The notes under the pieces are model-generated. The model was not told the DNA's origin. It did not search any database and saw only the letters and a list, made by a program, of their open reading frames with translations. A DNA stretch of 64,000 bases, taken from NCBI RefSeq assembly GCF_000500045.1, contig NZ_AYOT01000146.1, positions 124,001 to 188,000 on the forward strand, given 5' to 3'. Origin of the DNA: Borrelia persica No12 (GTDB lineage: Bacteria > Spirochaetota > Spirochaetia > Borreliales > Borreliaceae). Every line of letters starts with the position of its first letter. The stretch's first letter is position 1. This document shows, one piece after another, positions 25,341 to 34,325 of the stretch. The translations under genes were made by a program, and so were the position numbers.

Positions 25341-26915
25341 ATGAGCAATTACAATAATCTGAATAAACTTAAAAGTTTTCAAGAACTAAAACAAATTAAT
25401 CCCGAAGAGCTAAAGAAAGCATTAAATGAAAATAGAATTAAAGAATATGACATCAAAATAGAAGGAAATCATGTACACTACAATTATGCTACAAAACAAA
25501 TTAACGAAGATCATTTAAGACTATTTCAAAATCTAAGTGATGAAGCTCATCTAATAGAAAAATATAAAGAAATCATTGATGGAAAACATATCAATATCAG
25601 TGAAAACAGAAAAGTGTTACATCATTTAACAAGAGGACAACTTGGTACAACAGTTATAGAAAACAATGAAAACATGCGAGAATTTTTTGAAGGAGAACTT
25701 AACAAAATCTTCGCATTTGCAAAAAAAGTACAAAATGGAACGATTCAAAACACAAATGGAAAAGCTTTTAAAAATATAGTACAAGTTGGTATTGGAGGCT
25801 CGAGTCTTGGACCAAAAGCACTATACAGTGCAATTAAAAACTATGCTAAACATAAAAATTTATGTAAGATGAAAGCCTATTTCATCTCAAATGTTGACCC
25901 AGATGAAGCGGAAGAAATTTTAAATGAACTAAACCTCCAAGAAACACTATTCATTATAGTATCAAAAAGCGGAACCACGCTAGAGACAGCATCTAATATG
26001 CAATTCTTAATCAAAAAACTCAAAGATAACGGAATTAACGAATACAAAAAACAAATTATAATCATCACTTCAAAAGACAGTATGTTGGCTCTTGAAAAGG
26101 GATATCTTGAATACTTTTTTATGCATGATTCAATTGGTGGAAGATTCTCACCAACATCAGCTGTCGGACTTGCTTTAATTACCCTTTGCTTCACAGAAGA
26201 TATTACAAAAGAAATATTAAAAGGAGCTCATGAGGTTGATAAAAAAGCATTAAATAAAAATATAAAAGAAAACGCACCTCTCCTAGCAGCAATGATTAGT
26301 ATATATGAAAGCAACATTCTAAATTATAGCAGCAACTGTATTATTGCATATTCAAAAGCAATGGAAAACTTTTATCTTCACTTGCAACAACTTGAAATGG
26401 AAAGTAATGGAAAAAGCGTAAACAGATTTGGAGAAAAAATTGATTATAAAACAGTAAGAATAATTTGGGGAGGCATTGGAACAGATGTTCAACATTCATT
26501 CTTTCAAATGCTTCATCAAGGAACAGAAATAGTACCAATGGATTTAATAGGATTTAGCGAATCCCAACTAAAACAAGATGTAATTTTAGAAGGAACATCA
26601 AGCAATGATAAACTAAAAGCAAATTTAATAGCCCAAATAATTGCATTCTCTATTGGAAAGGAAAATACAGACAAAAACAAAAACTTTCAAGGAGAGAGAC
26701 CTTCTGCATTAATATATGCACAAGAACTCACACCTTACACAATAGGTGCAATACTATCTCACTACGAAAATAAAGTAATGTTTGAAGGATTCTTGCTAAA
26801 TATAAACTCATTTGATCAAGAAGGAGTTCAGCTGGGCAAAGTTATTGCTACTCAAATTTTAAAGAATGATAATTCACAAGATGAAATAATCAAATCTTAT
26901 GATAGATTACTTTAA
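25341..26915 (+). CDS. pgi: Glucose-6-phosphate isomerase
   Basis: 524 residues, second step of glycolysis, cytoplasmic. Sugar-phosphate binding VQVGIGGSSLGPKALYSAI, SIS-type strand FIIVSKSGTTLETASNMQF, DSIGGRFSPTSAVGLAL, catalytic Glu in LEMESNGKSVNRFGE, and the late motif WGGIGTDVQHSFFQMLHQGT with the catalytic His; the C-terminal Lys region is GVQLGKVIA. GGGAG lies 8 nt before the ATG. Borrelia depends on glycolysis for energy. Its gene is between the ParB-like gene and the symporter, probably in one operon, with a hairpin after it. Confidence 0.97.
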   Translation: MSNYNNLNKLKSFQELKQINPEELKKALNENRIKEYDIKIEGNHVHYNYATKQINEDHLRLFQNLSDEAHLIEKYKEIIDGKHINISENRKVLHHLTRGQLGTTVIENNENMREFFEGELNKIFAFAKKVQNGTIQNTNGKAFKNIVQVGIGGSSLGPKALYSAIKNYAKHKNLCKMKAYFISNVDPDEAEEILNELNLQETLFIIVSKSGTTLETASNMQFLIKKLKDNGINEYKKQIIIITSKDSMLALEKGYLEYFFMHDSIGGRFSPTSAVGLALITLCFTEDITKEILKGAHEVDKKALNKNIKENAPLLAAMISIYESNILNYSSNCIIAYSKAMENFYLHLQQLEMESNGKSVNRFGEKIDYKTVRIIWGGIGTDVQHSFFQMLHQGTEIVPMDLIGFSESQLKQDVILEGTSSNDKLKANLIAQIIAFSIGKENTDKNKNFQGERPSALIYAQELTPYTIGAILSHYENKVMFEGFLLNINSFDQEGVQLGKVIATQILKNDNSQDEIIKSYDRLL

Positions 26916-26923
26916 CGAAAAAT

Positions 26924-26949
26924 AATCATATTTATAAATTAATATGATT
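26924..26949 (+). terminator. Hairpin between pgi and the symporter
   Basis: AATCATATT (26924-26932) and AATATGATT (26941-26949) form a perfect 9-bp stem with an 8-nt loop, 9 nt after the pgi stop. No T run follows. TATAAA-type sequence near 26972 may be the -10 of a promoter for the symporter-cdr pair, so the hairpin could separate two transcription units. Confidence 0.35.
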
Positions 26950-27016
26950 AAACACGTAATTAAACGTACTATATAAAATTTATAAATAAGAGGCCAAAAT
27001 TATGGAGATGACAATA

Positions 27017-28384
27017 ATGTATGTAATATTAAATATTACAACAATGCTTATATTAATAGGATCGTTATACTTTTTACGCAAAAAACATATCTCATTTACA
27101 AAAAGAATATTAATTTCTTTAGGATTAGGAATAACATTTGGCACAGTCATGAAATATTATTACGGACAAGACTCAACAATAATACAAGAAACTATTAAAT
27201 GGACTAATATTATAGGAATTGGATATATAAGACTTATTAAAATGATGATAATACCATTAGTACTTGTTTCAATAATATCTGCACTAATAAAATTAACAGA
27301 TAGTCAAGATATTTGGAAAATGAGCTTATCAGTAATATTTATACTCGTATTTACAGCAGGAATTGCCGCAATAATTGGAATTGCAACATCTCTTTTCTTT
27401 AAATTAACGGCAGAAGGACTTCAATCTGGAATTGATGAAATCATTCAAGGTCAAAAACTAGATCAAAGACTGCAAGAGCTACATAAAACTCCAATTGCAC
27501 AAAAACTATCAGAATTAATTCCCGATAATATATTTGCAGATATGGCAGGCAAAAGACCAAACTCAACAATTGGAATAGTAATATTTGCCGCTTTAATAGG
27601 AATTATAGCTTTAAAAACTGCCAAAAAAAAACCAGAATCAATAAATTTCTTTAAACAAATAATATCAACAGCACAAGATTTAAATTTGGGAATGATAACT
27701 TTAATTTTAAAGTTAACACCTTATGCCATACTAACAATGATCACAAAAATAGCAGCAACAAGTGATACTGCAAGCATAATGAAACTTGGAAAATTTGCAC
27801 TGGCATCTTATGTTGCTATTGGGATCACACTTTTAATGCACATGACAATTATTGCATTGAACAGATTAAATCCAATAACCTTCATTAAAAAAGCATGGCC
27901 AGTTTTAACATTTGCATTTATATCTCGTTCCAGCGCAGCAACAATACCTGTTAATGTAGAAGTACAAACCAAAAAATTGGGAATTAGTGAAGGAATTGCA
28001 AACCTATCAAGCGCACTTGGGACATCTATTGGACAAAATGGTTGTGCAGCACTTCATCCTGCTATGTTAGCAATCATGATTGCACCTACACAAGGAATAA
28101 ACCCAACAGATCCTTATTTCCTACTACAACTTATAGGAATAATAATAATAACTTCATTTGGAGCAGCCGGAGCTGGAGGTGGTGCAACGATAACATCTCT
28201 AATGGTTCTCTCTTCAATGAATTTGCCCGTTTCACTCGTTGGACTATTCATTTCTATTGAACCTTTAATTGATATGGGAAGAACATCTGTCAATGTAAGT
28301 GATTCAATGGTTGCAGGACTAATAACAGCTAAAAATTTAAAGCAATTGGACAAAAACATTTATAATAACCAAAATATTCAATAA
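27017..28384 (+). CDS. tcyP: TcyP-like sodium/proton:L-cystine symporter (DAACS family)
   Basis: 455 residues in the inner membrane. Start ATG 27017 has GGAG 9 nt upstream and matches the family start (YVILNITTMLILIG). About ten membrane segments of the dicarboxylate/amino acid:cation symporter fold. The homologue in B. burgdorferi is usually named GltP, but the details fit TcyP: two N-terminal helices with KKHISFTKRI, IGYIRLIKMMIIPLVLVSII, FISRSSAATIPVNVEVQTKK, GISEGIANLSSALGTSIGQN, GCAALHPAMLAIMIAPT and SFGAAGAGGGAT. Glutamate carriers usually read TSSSSATLP at the substrate hairpin. CoA disulfide reductase follows 20 nt downstream, in keeping with a thiol role. Substrate is inferred, not shown. 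Confidence 0.8.
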   Translation: MYVILNITTMLILIGSLYFLRKKHISFTKRILISLGLGITFGTVMKYYYGQDSTIIQETIKWTNIIGIGYIRLIKMMIIPLVLVSIISALIKLTDSQDIWKMSLSVIFILVFTAGIAAIIGIATSLFFKLTAEGLQSGIDEIIQGQKLDQRLQELHKTPIAQKLSELIPDNIFADMAGKRPNSTIGIVIFAALIGIIALKTAKKKPESINFFKQIISTAQDLNLGMITLILKLTPYAILTMITKIAATSDTASIMKLGKFALASYVAIGITLLMHMTIIALNRLNPITFIKKAWPVLTFAFISRSSAATIPVNVEVQTKKLGISEGIANLSSALGTSIGQNGCAALHPAMLAIMIAPTQGINPTDPYFLLQLIGIIIITSFGAAGAGGGATITSLMVLSSMNLPVSLVGLFISIEPLIDMGRTSVNVSDSMVAGLITAKNLKQLDKNIYNNQNIQ

Positions 28385-28404
28385 ATAGATAAATAGGAAA
28401 TTTT

Positions 28405-29736
28405 ATGAAAATAATAATTATTGGAGGAACTGCTGCAGGAACAAGTGCTGCAGCAAAAGCAAAACGCATAAACAAAGAATTAAATATAGTTATTTATGAA
28501 AAAACAAATATCACATCTTTTGGTGCTTGTGGATTACCATACTTCATTGGAAAATTTTTTGATGAAACAGATAATATGATAGCCAGAACACCTGAACAAT
28601 TCAAACAAAATGGAATATCAGTATTTACTGAACACGAAGTTATTAAAGTAGATATCAAAAATAATACTATACAAGTAAAAAACCTTAAAACGCAAGAGAT
28701 ATTCAATGATACTTATGATAAATTAATGATTGCAACTGGGGGTAATCCTATAATCCCACCAATCAATAACATTAAACTAAATAATTTTTATACTCTAAGA
28801 AATATGCAAGATGGCAAATCAATCAGAACGCTTTTAAGCCAAAAAGAAATAAAGGACATAGTAATAATTGGAGCTGGATATATTGGAATTGAAATGGTAG
28901 AAGCTGTTAAAGCCCTAGAAAAAAACGTAAGAATTATTCAACTGGATAAACGAATATTAAGCGAATCGTTTGATAAAGAAATCACCAATATAATGGAAGA
29001 AGAACTTATAAAAAACAATGTTTTACTCCACACAGATGAATTTGCAAAAAGCTTAATAGGAAAAGAAAAAGTCGAAGGAATCATTACAAATAAATCCAAA
29101 TACAAAGCAGATCTCGTAATACTCTCCACAGGCATTAAACCTGCTACTGAATTTCTAGAAGGTCAACTTGATACATCACAAAACGGTGCAATAATTGTAA
29201 ACGAATATGGCGAAACAAGCGCAAAAAACATTTTTGCCGCAGGAGATTGTGCCACAATATATAACATTATAAGTAATCAAAATGAATACATCCCCCTTGC
29301 AACAACAGCCAATAAATTAGGAAAGGTCATTGGTGAAAATCTAACAGGAAAACGAGTGGCTTTTAAAGGAACTTTAGGATCCGCATCTATTAAAGTTTTA
29401 TCACTCGAAGCAGCTAGATCTGGTCTTACTGAAGAAGCAACATCAAGACTTGGAATTAAATATAAAACAGTATTTATCAAAGATAAAAATCATACAAATT
29501 ATTATCCCAACCAAGAAGATCTATATATTAAACTAATCTATAATGAAGATACAAAAGAGATAATTGGTGCACAAATAATTGGAAAGGACGGAGCTGCACT
29601 AAGAATGCACGCACTATCTGTTGCTATATACGCAAAGCTTAAAACATATGAACTTGGAATGATGGATTTTGCATATTCTCCACCATTCGCAAAAACTTGG
29701 GATGCATTAAATATTGCTGGTAATGCAGCAAAATAA
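28405..29736 (+). CDS. cdr: Coenzyme A disulfide reductase
   Basis: 443 residues, FAD/NAD(P)H-dependent. N-terminal FAD motif IIGGTAAGTSAAAKA, a single active-site cysteine in SFGACGLPYFIG (near residue 43), second nucleotide site IVIIGAGYIGIEMVEA and AAGDCATI, then a dimerisation domain. The one-cysteine layout is that of CoA disulfide reductase/NADH oxidase rather than two-cysteine glutathione reductase. Borrelia lacks glutathione and keeps CoA-SH as its main small thiol; the enzyme reduces CoA disulfide with NADH. AGGA lies 7-8 nt before the ATG. Last gene of the plus-strand run; a two-way terminator follows. Confidence 0.95.
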   Translation: MKIIIIGGTAAGTSAAAKAKRINKELNIVIYEKTNITSFGACGLPYFIGKFFDETDNMIARTPEQFKQNGISVFTEHEVIKVDIKNNTIQVKNLKTQEIFNDTYDKLMIATGGNPIIPPINNIKLNNFYTLRNMQDGKSIRTLLSQKEIKDIVIIGAGYIGIEMVEAVKALEKNVRIIQLDKRILSESFDKEITNIMEEELIKNNVLLHTDEFAKSLIGKEKVEGIITNKSKYKADLVILSTGIKPATEFLEGQLDTSQNGAIIVNEYGETSAKNIFAAGDCATIYNIISNQNEYIPLATTANKLGKVIGENLTGKRVAFKGTLGSASIKVLSLEAARSGLTEEATSRLGIKYKTVFIKDKNHTNYYPNQEDLYIKLIYNEDTKEIIGAQIIGKDGAALRMHALSVAIYAKLKTYELGMMDFAYSPPFAKTWDALNIAGNAAK

Positions 29737-29738
29737 AA

Positions 29739-29765
29739 AAAGTAAAATTTAAACTGTTTTTACTT
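29739..29765. terminator. Two-way terminator between cdr and pfk
   Basis: AAAGTAAAA (29739-29747) and TTTTACTTT (29757-29765) form a 9-bp stem flanked by A-rich sequence on the left and T-rich on the right, so it can end both convergent transcripts. It overlaps the last base of the pfk stop. Confidence 0.65.
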
Positions 29766-31108
29766 TAATTCTTCATACTAAAAGGCTGACCAGTACTTGC
29801 AAGGACATCTCGCCAGAAAGAACCATTTACATTAACCTTATTTCTAGCAATGACAGCCATTTTGATGGGAACATGCACAAATTTTGTACTCCACAAACTA
29901 ATTAATAATTTAGTTTTACCAGACATAGCAGCATGAACAGCATTTGAACCAAGACGAGCGCAATAAAGAGAATCACTAGCATTAGCTGGAGCACTTCTAA
30001 TAAGATAACTAGGATCAATATATTTAAGATTAATTGGAATATTTTTTGACTTAAAATAAACATTAATCTTATCTTTAATATAAAGTCCAATATCCTCATA
30101 AAGCAAATTACCAGAATCATCTTTCTTACGCATACTAGAATCAAAATATTTTTGTCCTGCCCCCTCTGCTATCAATATAACTGCATGGGGAATTTCATCC
30201 ATACTTTCTTTTTTGAAAAGTCGTCTCTCAAGATGAGCAAGGAGTCCATTTGATCCCTCAATATCAAAATCTAGTTCTGGTATCAAACAAAAATTAACAT
30301 CATTAGAAGAAAGAGCAGTATAAGCAGCAATAAATCCAGAATCTCTACCCATCACTTTAACAAGACCAATTCCATTATAAGCACTATTTGCTTCAAAATG
30401 TGCACCGGCAACAGCAGCAACTGACTGCTCCACAGCCGTTTCAAATCCAAAAGATTTTTGAACAAACATAAAATCATTATCTATCGTTTTAGGAATACCT
30501 ATAACAGCAATTTTCAAATTCCTCTTCTCTATTTCTTCAGCAATTAAAATAGAACCTTTTTGTGTTCCATCTCCACCAATATTAAAAAGCATATTAATGC
30601 CCATTTTTTCTAAAGTATCAACTATCTCAACAGGTTTAATTCCCCCTCTTGATGAACCAAGTATTGTACCACCAAGCTGATTAATATCATCAACCACATC
30701 AGGATTTAACTCAACAAAATTTAAATTAGATTCTGATAAGAGTCCCTTATATCCAAATTTAACTCCACAAATATTATGTACGTCATACACATTCCACAAC
30801 GTCCTAACAATTGAACGAATCACATCATTAAAACCTGGACAAAGACCCCCACAAGTAACAATTGCAGCCTTAACATGTTTTGGAACAAAATAAATTTTAC
30901 GCCTAGGTCCAGCTTTTTCTAAAAAAATATCCTTATATTGACTCCAACCCTCTTCATTTTGATAAACATTAAATCTAATCTTACTCTTCTCATCAGTAAA
31001 ATGAACATGTCCCTCATTAGCATAAAAATTAATTAAAGGATTATCATAATTACATTCCCCTAAATTTTCTATATTAAAATCTAAATTTTGATTTTTAAGC
31101 CTATACAT
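29765..31108 (-). CDS. pfk: 6-phosphofructokinase, long (group X-like) form
   Basis: 447 residues, longer than the 320 of the E. coli type. Motifs: VTCGGLCPGFNDVIRSIV, GSSRGGIKPVEIV, NIGGDGTQKGS, IPKTIDNDF, catalytic VKVMGRDSGFIA and ILIAEGAGQ. The residue after GGD, which favours ATP when Gly and pyrophosphate when Asp, is Gly here, while the PKTIDND Lys is of the kind seen in pyrophosphate enzymes and in trypanosome ATP enzymes. So the donor is ambiguous, ATP more likely. Borrelia has a second, pyrophosphate-type enzyme elsewhere. AGGAGGGGG precedes the ATG. It is last in the ktrB-ktrA-MinD-like-pfk run. Confidence 0.9.
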   Translation of the reverse strand: MYRLKNQNLDFNIENLGECNYDNPLINFYANEGHVHFTDEKSKIRFNVYQNEEGWSQYKDIFLEKAGPRRKIYFVPKHVKAAIVTCGGLCPGFNDVIRSIVRTLWNVYDVHNICGVKFGYKGLLSESNLNFVELNPDVVDDINQLGGTILGSSRGGIKPVEIVDTLEKMGINMLFNIGGDGTQKGSILIAEEIEKRNLKIAVIGIPKTIDNDFMFVQKSFGFETAVEQSVAAVAGAHFEANSAYNGIGLVKVMGRDSGFIAAYTALSSNDVNFCLIPELDFDIEGSNGLLAHLERRLFKKESMDEIPHAVILIAEGAGQKYFDSSMRKKDDSGNLLYEDIGLYIKDKINVYFKSKNIPINLKYIDPSYLIRSAPANASDSLYCARLGSNAVHAAMSGKTKLLISLWSTKFVHVPIKMAVIARNKVNVNGSFWRDVLASTGQPFSMKN

Positions 31109-31142
31109 AATTACCCCCTCCTAAAGTATCATTATAATCCAA

Positions 31143-32114
31143 TTACTTCCTAATAAACTGACTTTGCTCTTTAATCATATCGTATATATCATCATAAATA
31201 TAAGGTGAACCCTCAACAGGTGATTTAATTAAATTACCTGCAATAAATTCAAAATATTTATTAAGTTTTGAATTTTTGTCAAAATCAATAAATGGAATTC
31301 TATTATTAACAGATGCTCTAAAAGTTTTTGCAAAGGGAATAAAACCAATAAATTCAACTGGTATATTAATATTATTTTTAACAACATTTATTAAATTTTC
31401 ACACATAGCTATCTCTTCGCTAGACTCTATTCTATTTAATACAACTCTAGGATAAAAGCTATTCATCATTTTTTTCACCTTAAGTGATGAACTTAAAGAT
31501 ACAACTTCAATTCCGGAAACTAAATCTCTAAATTTAACGTTTGTACCTTCTATTTTATTTTTAAAAAAATTACTAATATATTCACGTTCAGGACTTTTTG
31601 GAGGAAAACCCAAATATAAAAGCCTATACAGAGCATTTTTTAAAAAAGAGTAGGCATTAAGAATTGAAGGAGTTTCTGGAACAGTAACGATTATGCCACT
31701 ATAAGATGACAAATAAAAATCAACTGTATTATAAGATGTCCCTGAACCTAAATCTATAAAAACAAAATCAGCAACAAGTTCTCTTTGAATAGACTCTATT
31801 ATCCTTTTTTTTACAGAAAAAGGAATATTGGCTGTACCCGTATAAAGCACATCTCCTGGAACTAGGTAAAGCTTTTTATAAGGAGTTTTAAGAACCAAAC
31901 TAGAGAAATCTTTTTCTTGTTTATTAATAAAAGAGCCTATTCCAATACCAGTATTTTTAACACCTAAACATGTATGCAAATTAGAACCACCAAGGTCAAG
32001 ATCAACAAGTATCACAGTCTTGCCTAAACATGAAAGTTTATAACCAATATTAGCAACAAAAGATGTTTTGCCAACACCTCCCTTTCCACTTGCAACAGGA
32101 ATAATTTTAGTCAT
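31143..32114 (-). CDS. MinD/ParA-superfamily ATPase (orphan, FlhG-like)
   Basis: 323 residues. Deviant Walker A VASGKGGVGKTSFVANIGYK, switch I-type LVDLDLGGSNLHTCLGV, and Walker B-type FVFIDLGSGTSYNTVDF. The motif DLDLGGSNLHT is the form seen in FlhG/YlxH proteins. A C-terminal extension of about 60 residues is present, without an obvious membrane-targeting amphipathic helix. Such ATPases position flagella, division sites or chromosomes. No minC, minE, flhF or parB partner is adjacent; it sits 12 nt after ktrA and 34 nt before pfk. The role is unknown. Confidence 0.8.
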   Translation of the reverse strand: MTKIIPVASGKGGVGKTSFVANIGYKLSCLGKTVILVDLDLGGSNLHTCLGVKNTGIGIGSFINKQEKDFSSLVLKTPYKKLYLVPGDVLYTGTANIPFSVKKRIIESIQRELVADFVFIDLGSGTSYNTVDFYLSSYSGIIVTVPETPSILNAYSFLKNALYRLLYLGFPPKSPEREYISNFFKNKIEGTNVKFRDLVSGIEVVSLSSSLKVKKMMNSFYPRVVLNRIESSEEIAMCENLINVVKNNINIPVEFIGFIPFAKTFRASVNNRIPFIDFDKNSKLNKYFEFIAGNLIKSPVEGSPYIYDDIYDMIKEQSQFIRK

Positions 32115-32126
32115 CTTAAAATCCTA

Positions 32127-32909
32127 TTAATTATTTTTCTTATCTTTATTAAACTTCTTCATGAAATCAAAAAACCTTAAAAAACTTAATTTTTTAGAGC
32201 TATTTTTACAAGAAGCATCCTCTGCTTCAGAAACTGATATTAAATCCTTAATTAAATCTTTATTATTTGTAAAACTTTCAATCTTATCAGGTTTGCCACA
32301 AATTACAATTTTATCATTATTCAAGAAAAAATAATCTCCATCCACAAGTTCATATCTAGAATTACTTAAATTTCTAACAGCAATAACAGTAATTCCTTTT
32401 TCTCTTCTCAAATCAGCCTCAAGCAAAGTTTTACCCACATATTCTTTTGGAATAACGGTCTCAGCAACAATAATATCATGCCCCACAATACTATACGTTG
32501 AAAGATTGGGAGATACCAATAATGGTGTCAATCTTCTAGCAGCATCCTTACTTGGAAATATAATTTTTGTAGCACCAAGAGTTTTTAATATTTCAGCATC
32601 ATCTCCATCCTCAGTCTTCACATATATCTCTTTAACACCTAAGAGATTACAATAATGAGTAACAAGAGCACTCTTACCAAGATCATTATCAAAATCAATA
32701 ATAACAGCATCAGTATCTACAGGAATAACCTTCTTTAATGCATTCTTCGTAAACTGATCTAAAATAAAACTTTCTGTAGCAATTACATCATATTCTTCAA
32801 CCAATTCTTTTGAAGTGTCAACAATAATAATTTGACAATCAAGCTTACTTAAATTTTCAAGAACATGAATTCCCAAATTACTAAGACCAATAATAACAAA
32901 TGTTTTCAC
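32127..32909 (-). CDS. ktrA: Potassium uptake regulatory subunit KtrA
   Basis: 260 residues, cytoplasmic RCK protein that binds nucleotide and gates the KtrB channel. The N-terminal Rossmann fold starts IIGLSNLGIHVLENL, with the acidic residue in IIVDTSKELVEEY; DAVIIDFDNDLGKSAL and EIYVKTEDGDDAEILKTLGA are typical RCK-N parts; the RCK-C domain is at about 130-215 (IVAETVIPKEYVGKTLLEAD). The last 40 residues are a polar tail rich in Lys and Ser. It starts 6 nt after ktrB stops, so the two subunits are made together. Confidence 0.92.
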   Translation of the reverse strand: MKTFVIIGLSNLGIHVLENLSKLDCQIIIVDTSKELVEEYDVIATESFILDQFTKNALKKVIPVDTDAVIIDFDNDLGKSALVTHYCNLLGVKEIYVKTEDGDDAEILKTLGATKIIFPSKDAARRLTPLLVSPNLSTYSIVGHDIIVAETVIPKEYVGKTLLEADLRREKGITVIAVRNLSNSRYELVDGDYFFLNNDKIVICGKPDKIESFTNNKDLIKDLISVSEAEDASCKNSSKKLSFLRFFDFMKKFNKDKKNN

Positions 32910-32915
32910 CCTATT

Positions 32916-34235
32916 TTAACCCACTAAAATATCTTGTCTTGGCCTTGTAAATTCTTCAAAACGAGATTTTCTTGAAACAAAAATTGCCATTGAAAAAAGC
33001 CCTATTCGACCTGCAAACATAGTAAAAATTATAATTACTTTACCTAAAAATGACAAATCTTGTGTAACCCCAACTGATAAACCAACAGTACCAAAAGCAG
33101 AAAAAACTTCATATCCCAAATCAATGACTCTCCATTTTCCACCACTCTCAGCAGCAAGAAGAACAAAAAATGAAAAACATAAAATAAAAACGGCTCTAAC
33201 AAAAAATAAAAGCGCAAATCTTATGCTATCAATTGAAACTTTATAAGAACCAATAATATAACCATTACCATCTTGAGATTTGATTACTGCAAGAATAATT
33301 AAAAAAAATGTAGTAATCTTAATTCCCCCAGCAGTTGAACCTGGAGCACCACCAATAAACATAAATGGCAAAGAAAGCATTTGCGTTCTACTTGAAATAA
33401 GTGCATTGTCAAGATAATTAAAACCAGCCGTTCTTGTACTTATTGAATAAAATATTGCATTAAATATCAAAGTACCAAGTGAATAGCCATTTTTTAGTTT
33501 ATGAATTTCCGAGAAAAAAAACACTATTGCACCAAAAATAATCAAAAAAAAACTAAATATAAAAACAATTTTAGCATGAAGAGACAATTTTTTGCGATAT
33601 TTAATAGTATTAGTAACATCACGATATACCATAAATCCAAGGCCTCCACAAATAATCAAAATAGCAATAACAATTATAGCTTCAGGGACATCACGCCATG
33701 CATAAATACTCTCAGAATGCATAGAAAATCCTGCATTACAAAAAGCAGAAACAGCCGTAAATAAGGCCTCAAGAAAAGAAATACTCACACCCCGAAGTTT
33801 AAAACAAACTAATATTAATATTAGTCCAATTAATTCAATTAAAAAAGTTACAAAAAGTATACTTTTTAAAATTTTTAAGGGATTATATTCAATATTTGAA
33901 AGAGAATATTGCTTTATTATCCTAGCATCGGTTAACTTTAATTTACGCTTAGGAATCAGTAAATAAAAAGTAGTAATTGTTATAAAACCAAGTCCCCCAA
34001 ATTGAATCAACAACATTATTATGATAAATCCAAAAGTAGAAAAATTCTCCATCTTAACAGTAACAAGCCCCGTAATACTAACAGCAGATACAGACGTAAA
34101 TAAAACATCTATGTATTTTAATTTTTCAACACCGTTCCACGCAATAGGCAACAACAATAACAAAGAGCCTAAGAACATAATTAAGATAAAATAACTAAAA
34201 AGAAAAAACCTATCACTAAATTCAAATTTCAACAT
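32916..34235 (-). CDS. ktrB: Potassium transporter KtrB
   Basis: 439 residues, membrane pore of the Trk/Ktr/HKT superfamily with four M1-P-M2 repeats. The selectivity-filter glycines are in SAVSITGLVTVK, SAFCNAGFSMHS, SISTRTAGFNYL and SAFGTVGLSVGV. The third-repeat membrane helix has the Gly-rich break (GGAPGSTAGGIK) known to gate KtrB. It imports K+ with Na+ coupling. The ATG has no Shine-Dalgarno; a TATATT sequence lies 10 nt upstream. First gene of the minus-strand run ktrB-ktrA-MinD-like-pfk and divergent from cyaB. Confidence 0.93.
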   Translation of the reverse strand: MLKFEFSDRFFLFSYFILIMFLGSLLLLLPIAWNGVEKLKYIDVLFTSVSAVSITGLVTVKMENFSTFGFIIIMLLIQFGGLGFITITTFYLLIPKRKLKLTDARIIKQYSLSNIEYNPLKILKSILFVTFLIELIGLILILVCFKLRGVSISFLEALFTAVSAFCNAGFSMHSESIYAWRDVPEAIIVIAILIICGGLGFMVYRDVTNTIKYRKKLSLHAKIVFIFSFFLIIFGAIVFFFSEIHKLKNGYSLGTLIFNAIFYSISTRTAGFNYLDNALISSRTQMLSLPFMFIGGAPGSTAGGIKITTFFLIILAVIKSQDGNGYIIGSYKVSIDSIRFALLFFVRAVFILCFSFFVLLAAESGGKWRVIDLGYEVFSAFGTVGLSVGVTQDLSFLGKVIIIFTMFAGRIGLFSMAIFVSRKSRFEEFTRPRQDILVG

Positions 34236-34290
34236 ATAAAAATAAAATATAACAAAACATACCAGATATCATGATAAAAATCGTAGAATG

Positions 34291-34319
34291 TTGAAATATT
34301 AACATAATTTTACTATTTT
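34291..34319 (+). promoter_or_regulatory. Promoter of cyaB
   Basis: TTGAAA (34291-34296), 17-nt spacer, TATTTT (34314-34319). The ATG at 34326 falls at the expected transcription start, and no Shine-Dalgarno is present, so the mRNA may be leaderless. Confidence 0.5.
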
Positions 34320-34325
34320 TAATAC

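Noticed and set aside
25341-26915. parS site or replication origin near the ParB-like gene
   Set aside because: No TGTTTCACGTGAAACA-like palindrome and no DnaA-box cluster are visible; the Borrelia chromosome origin lies elsewhere (near dnaA).
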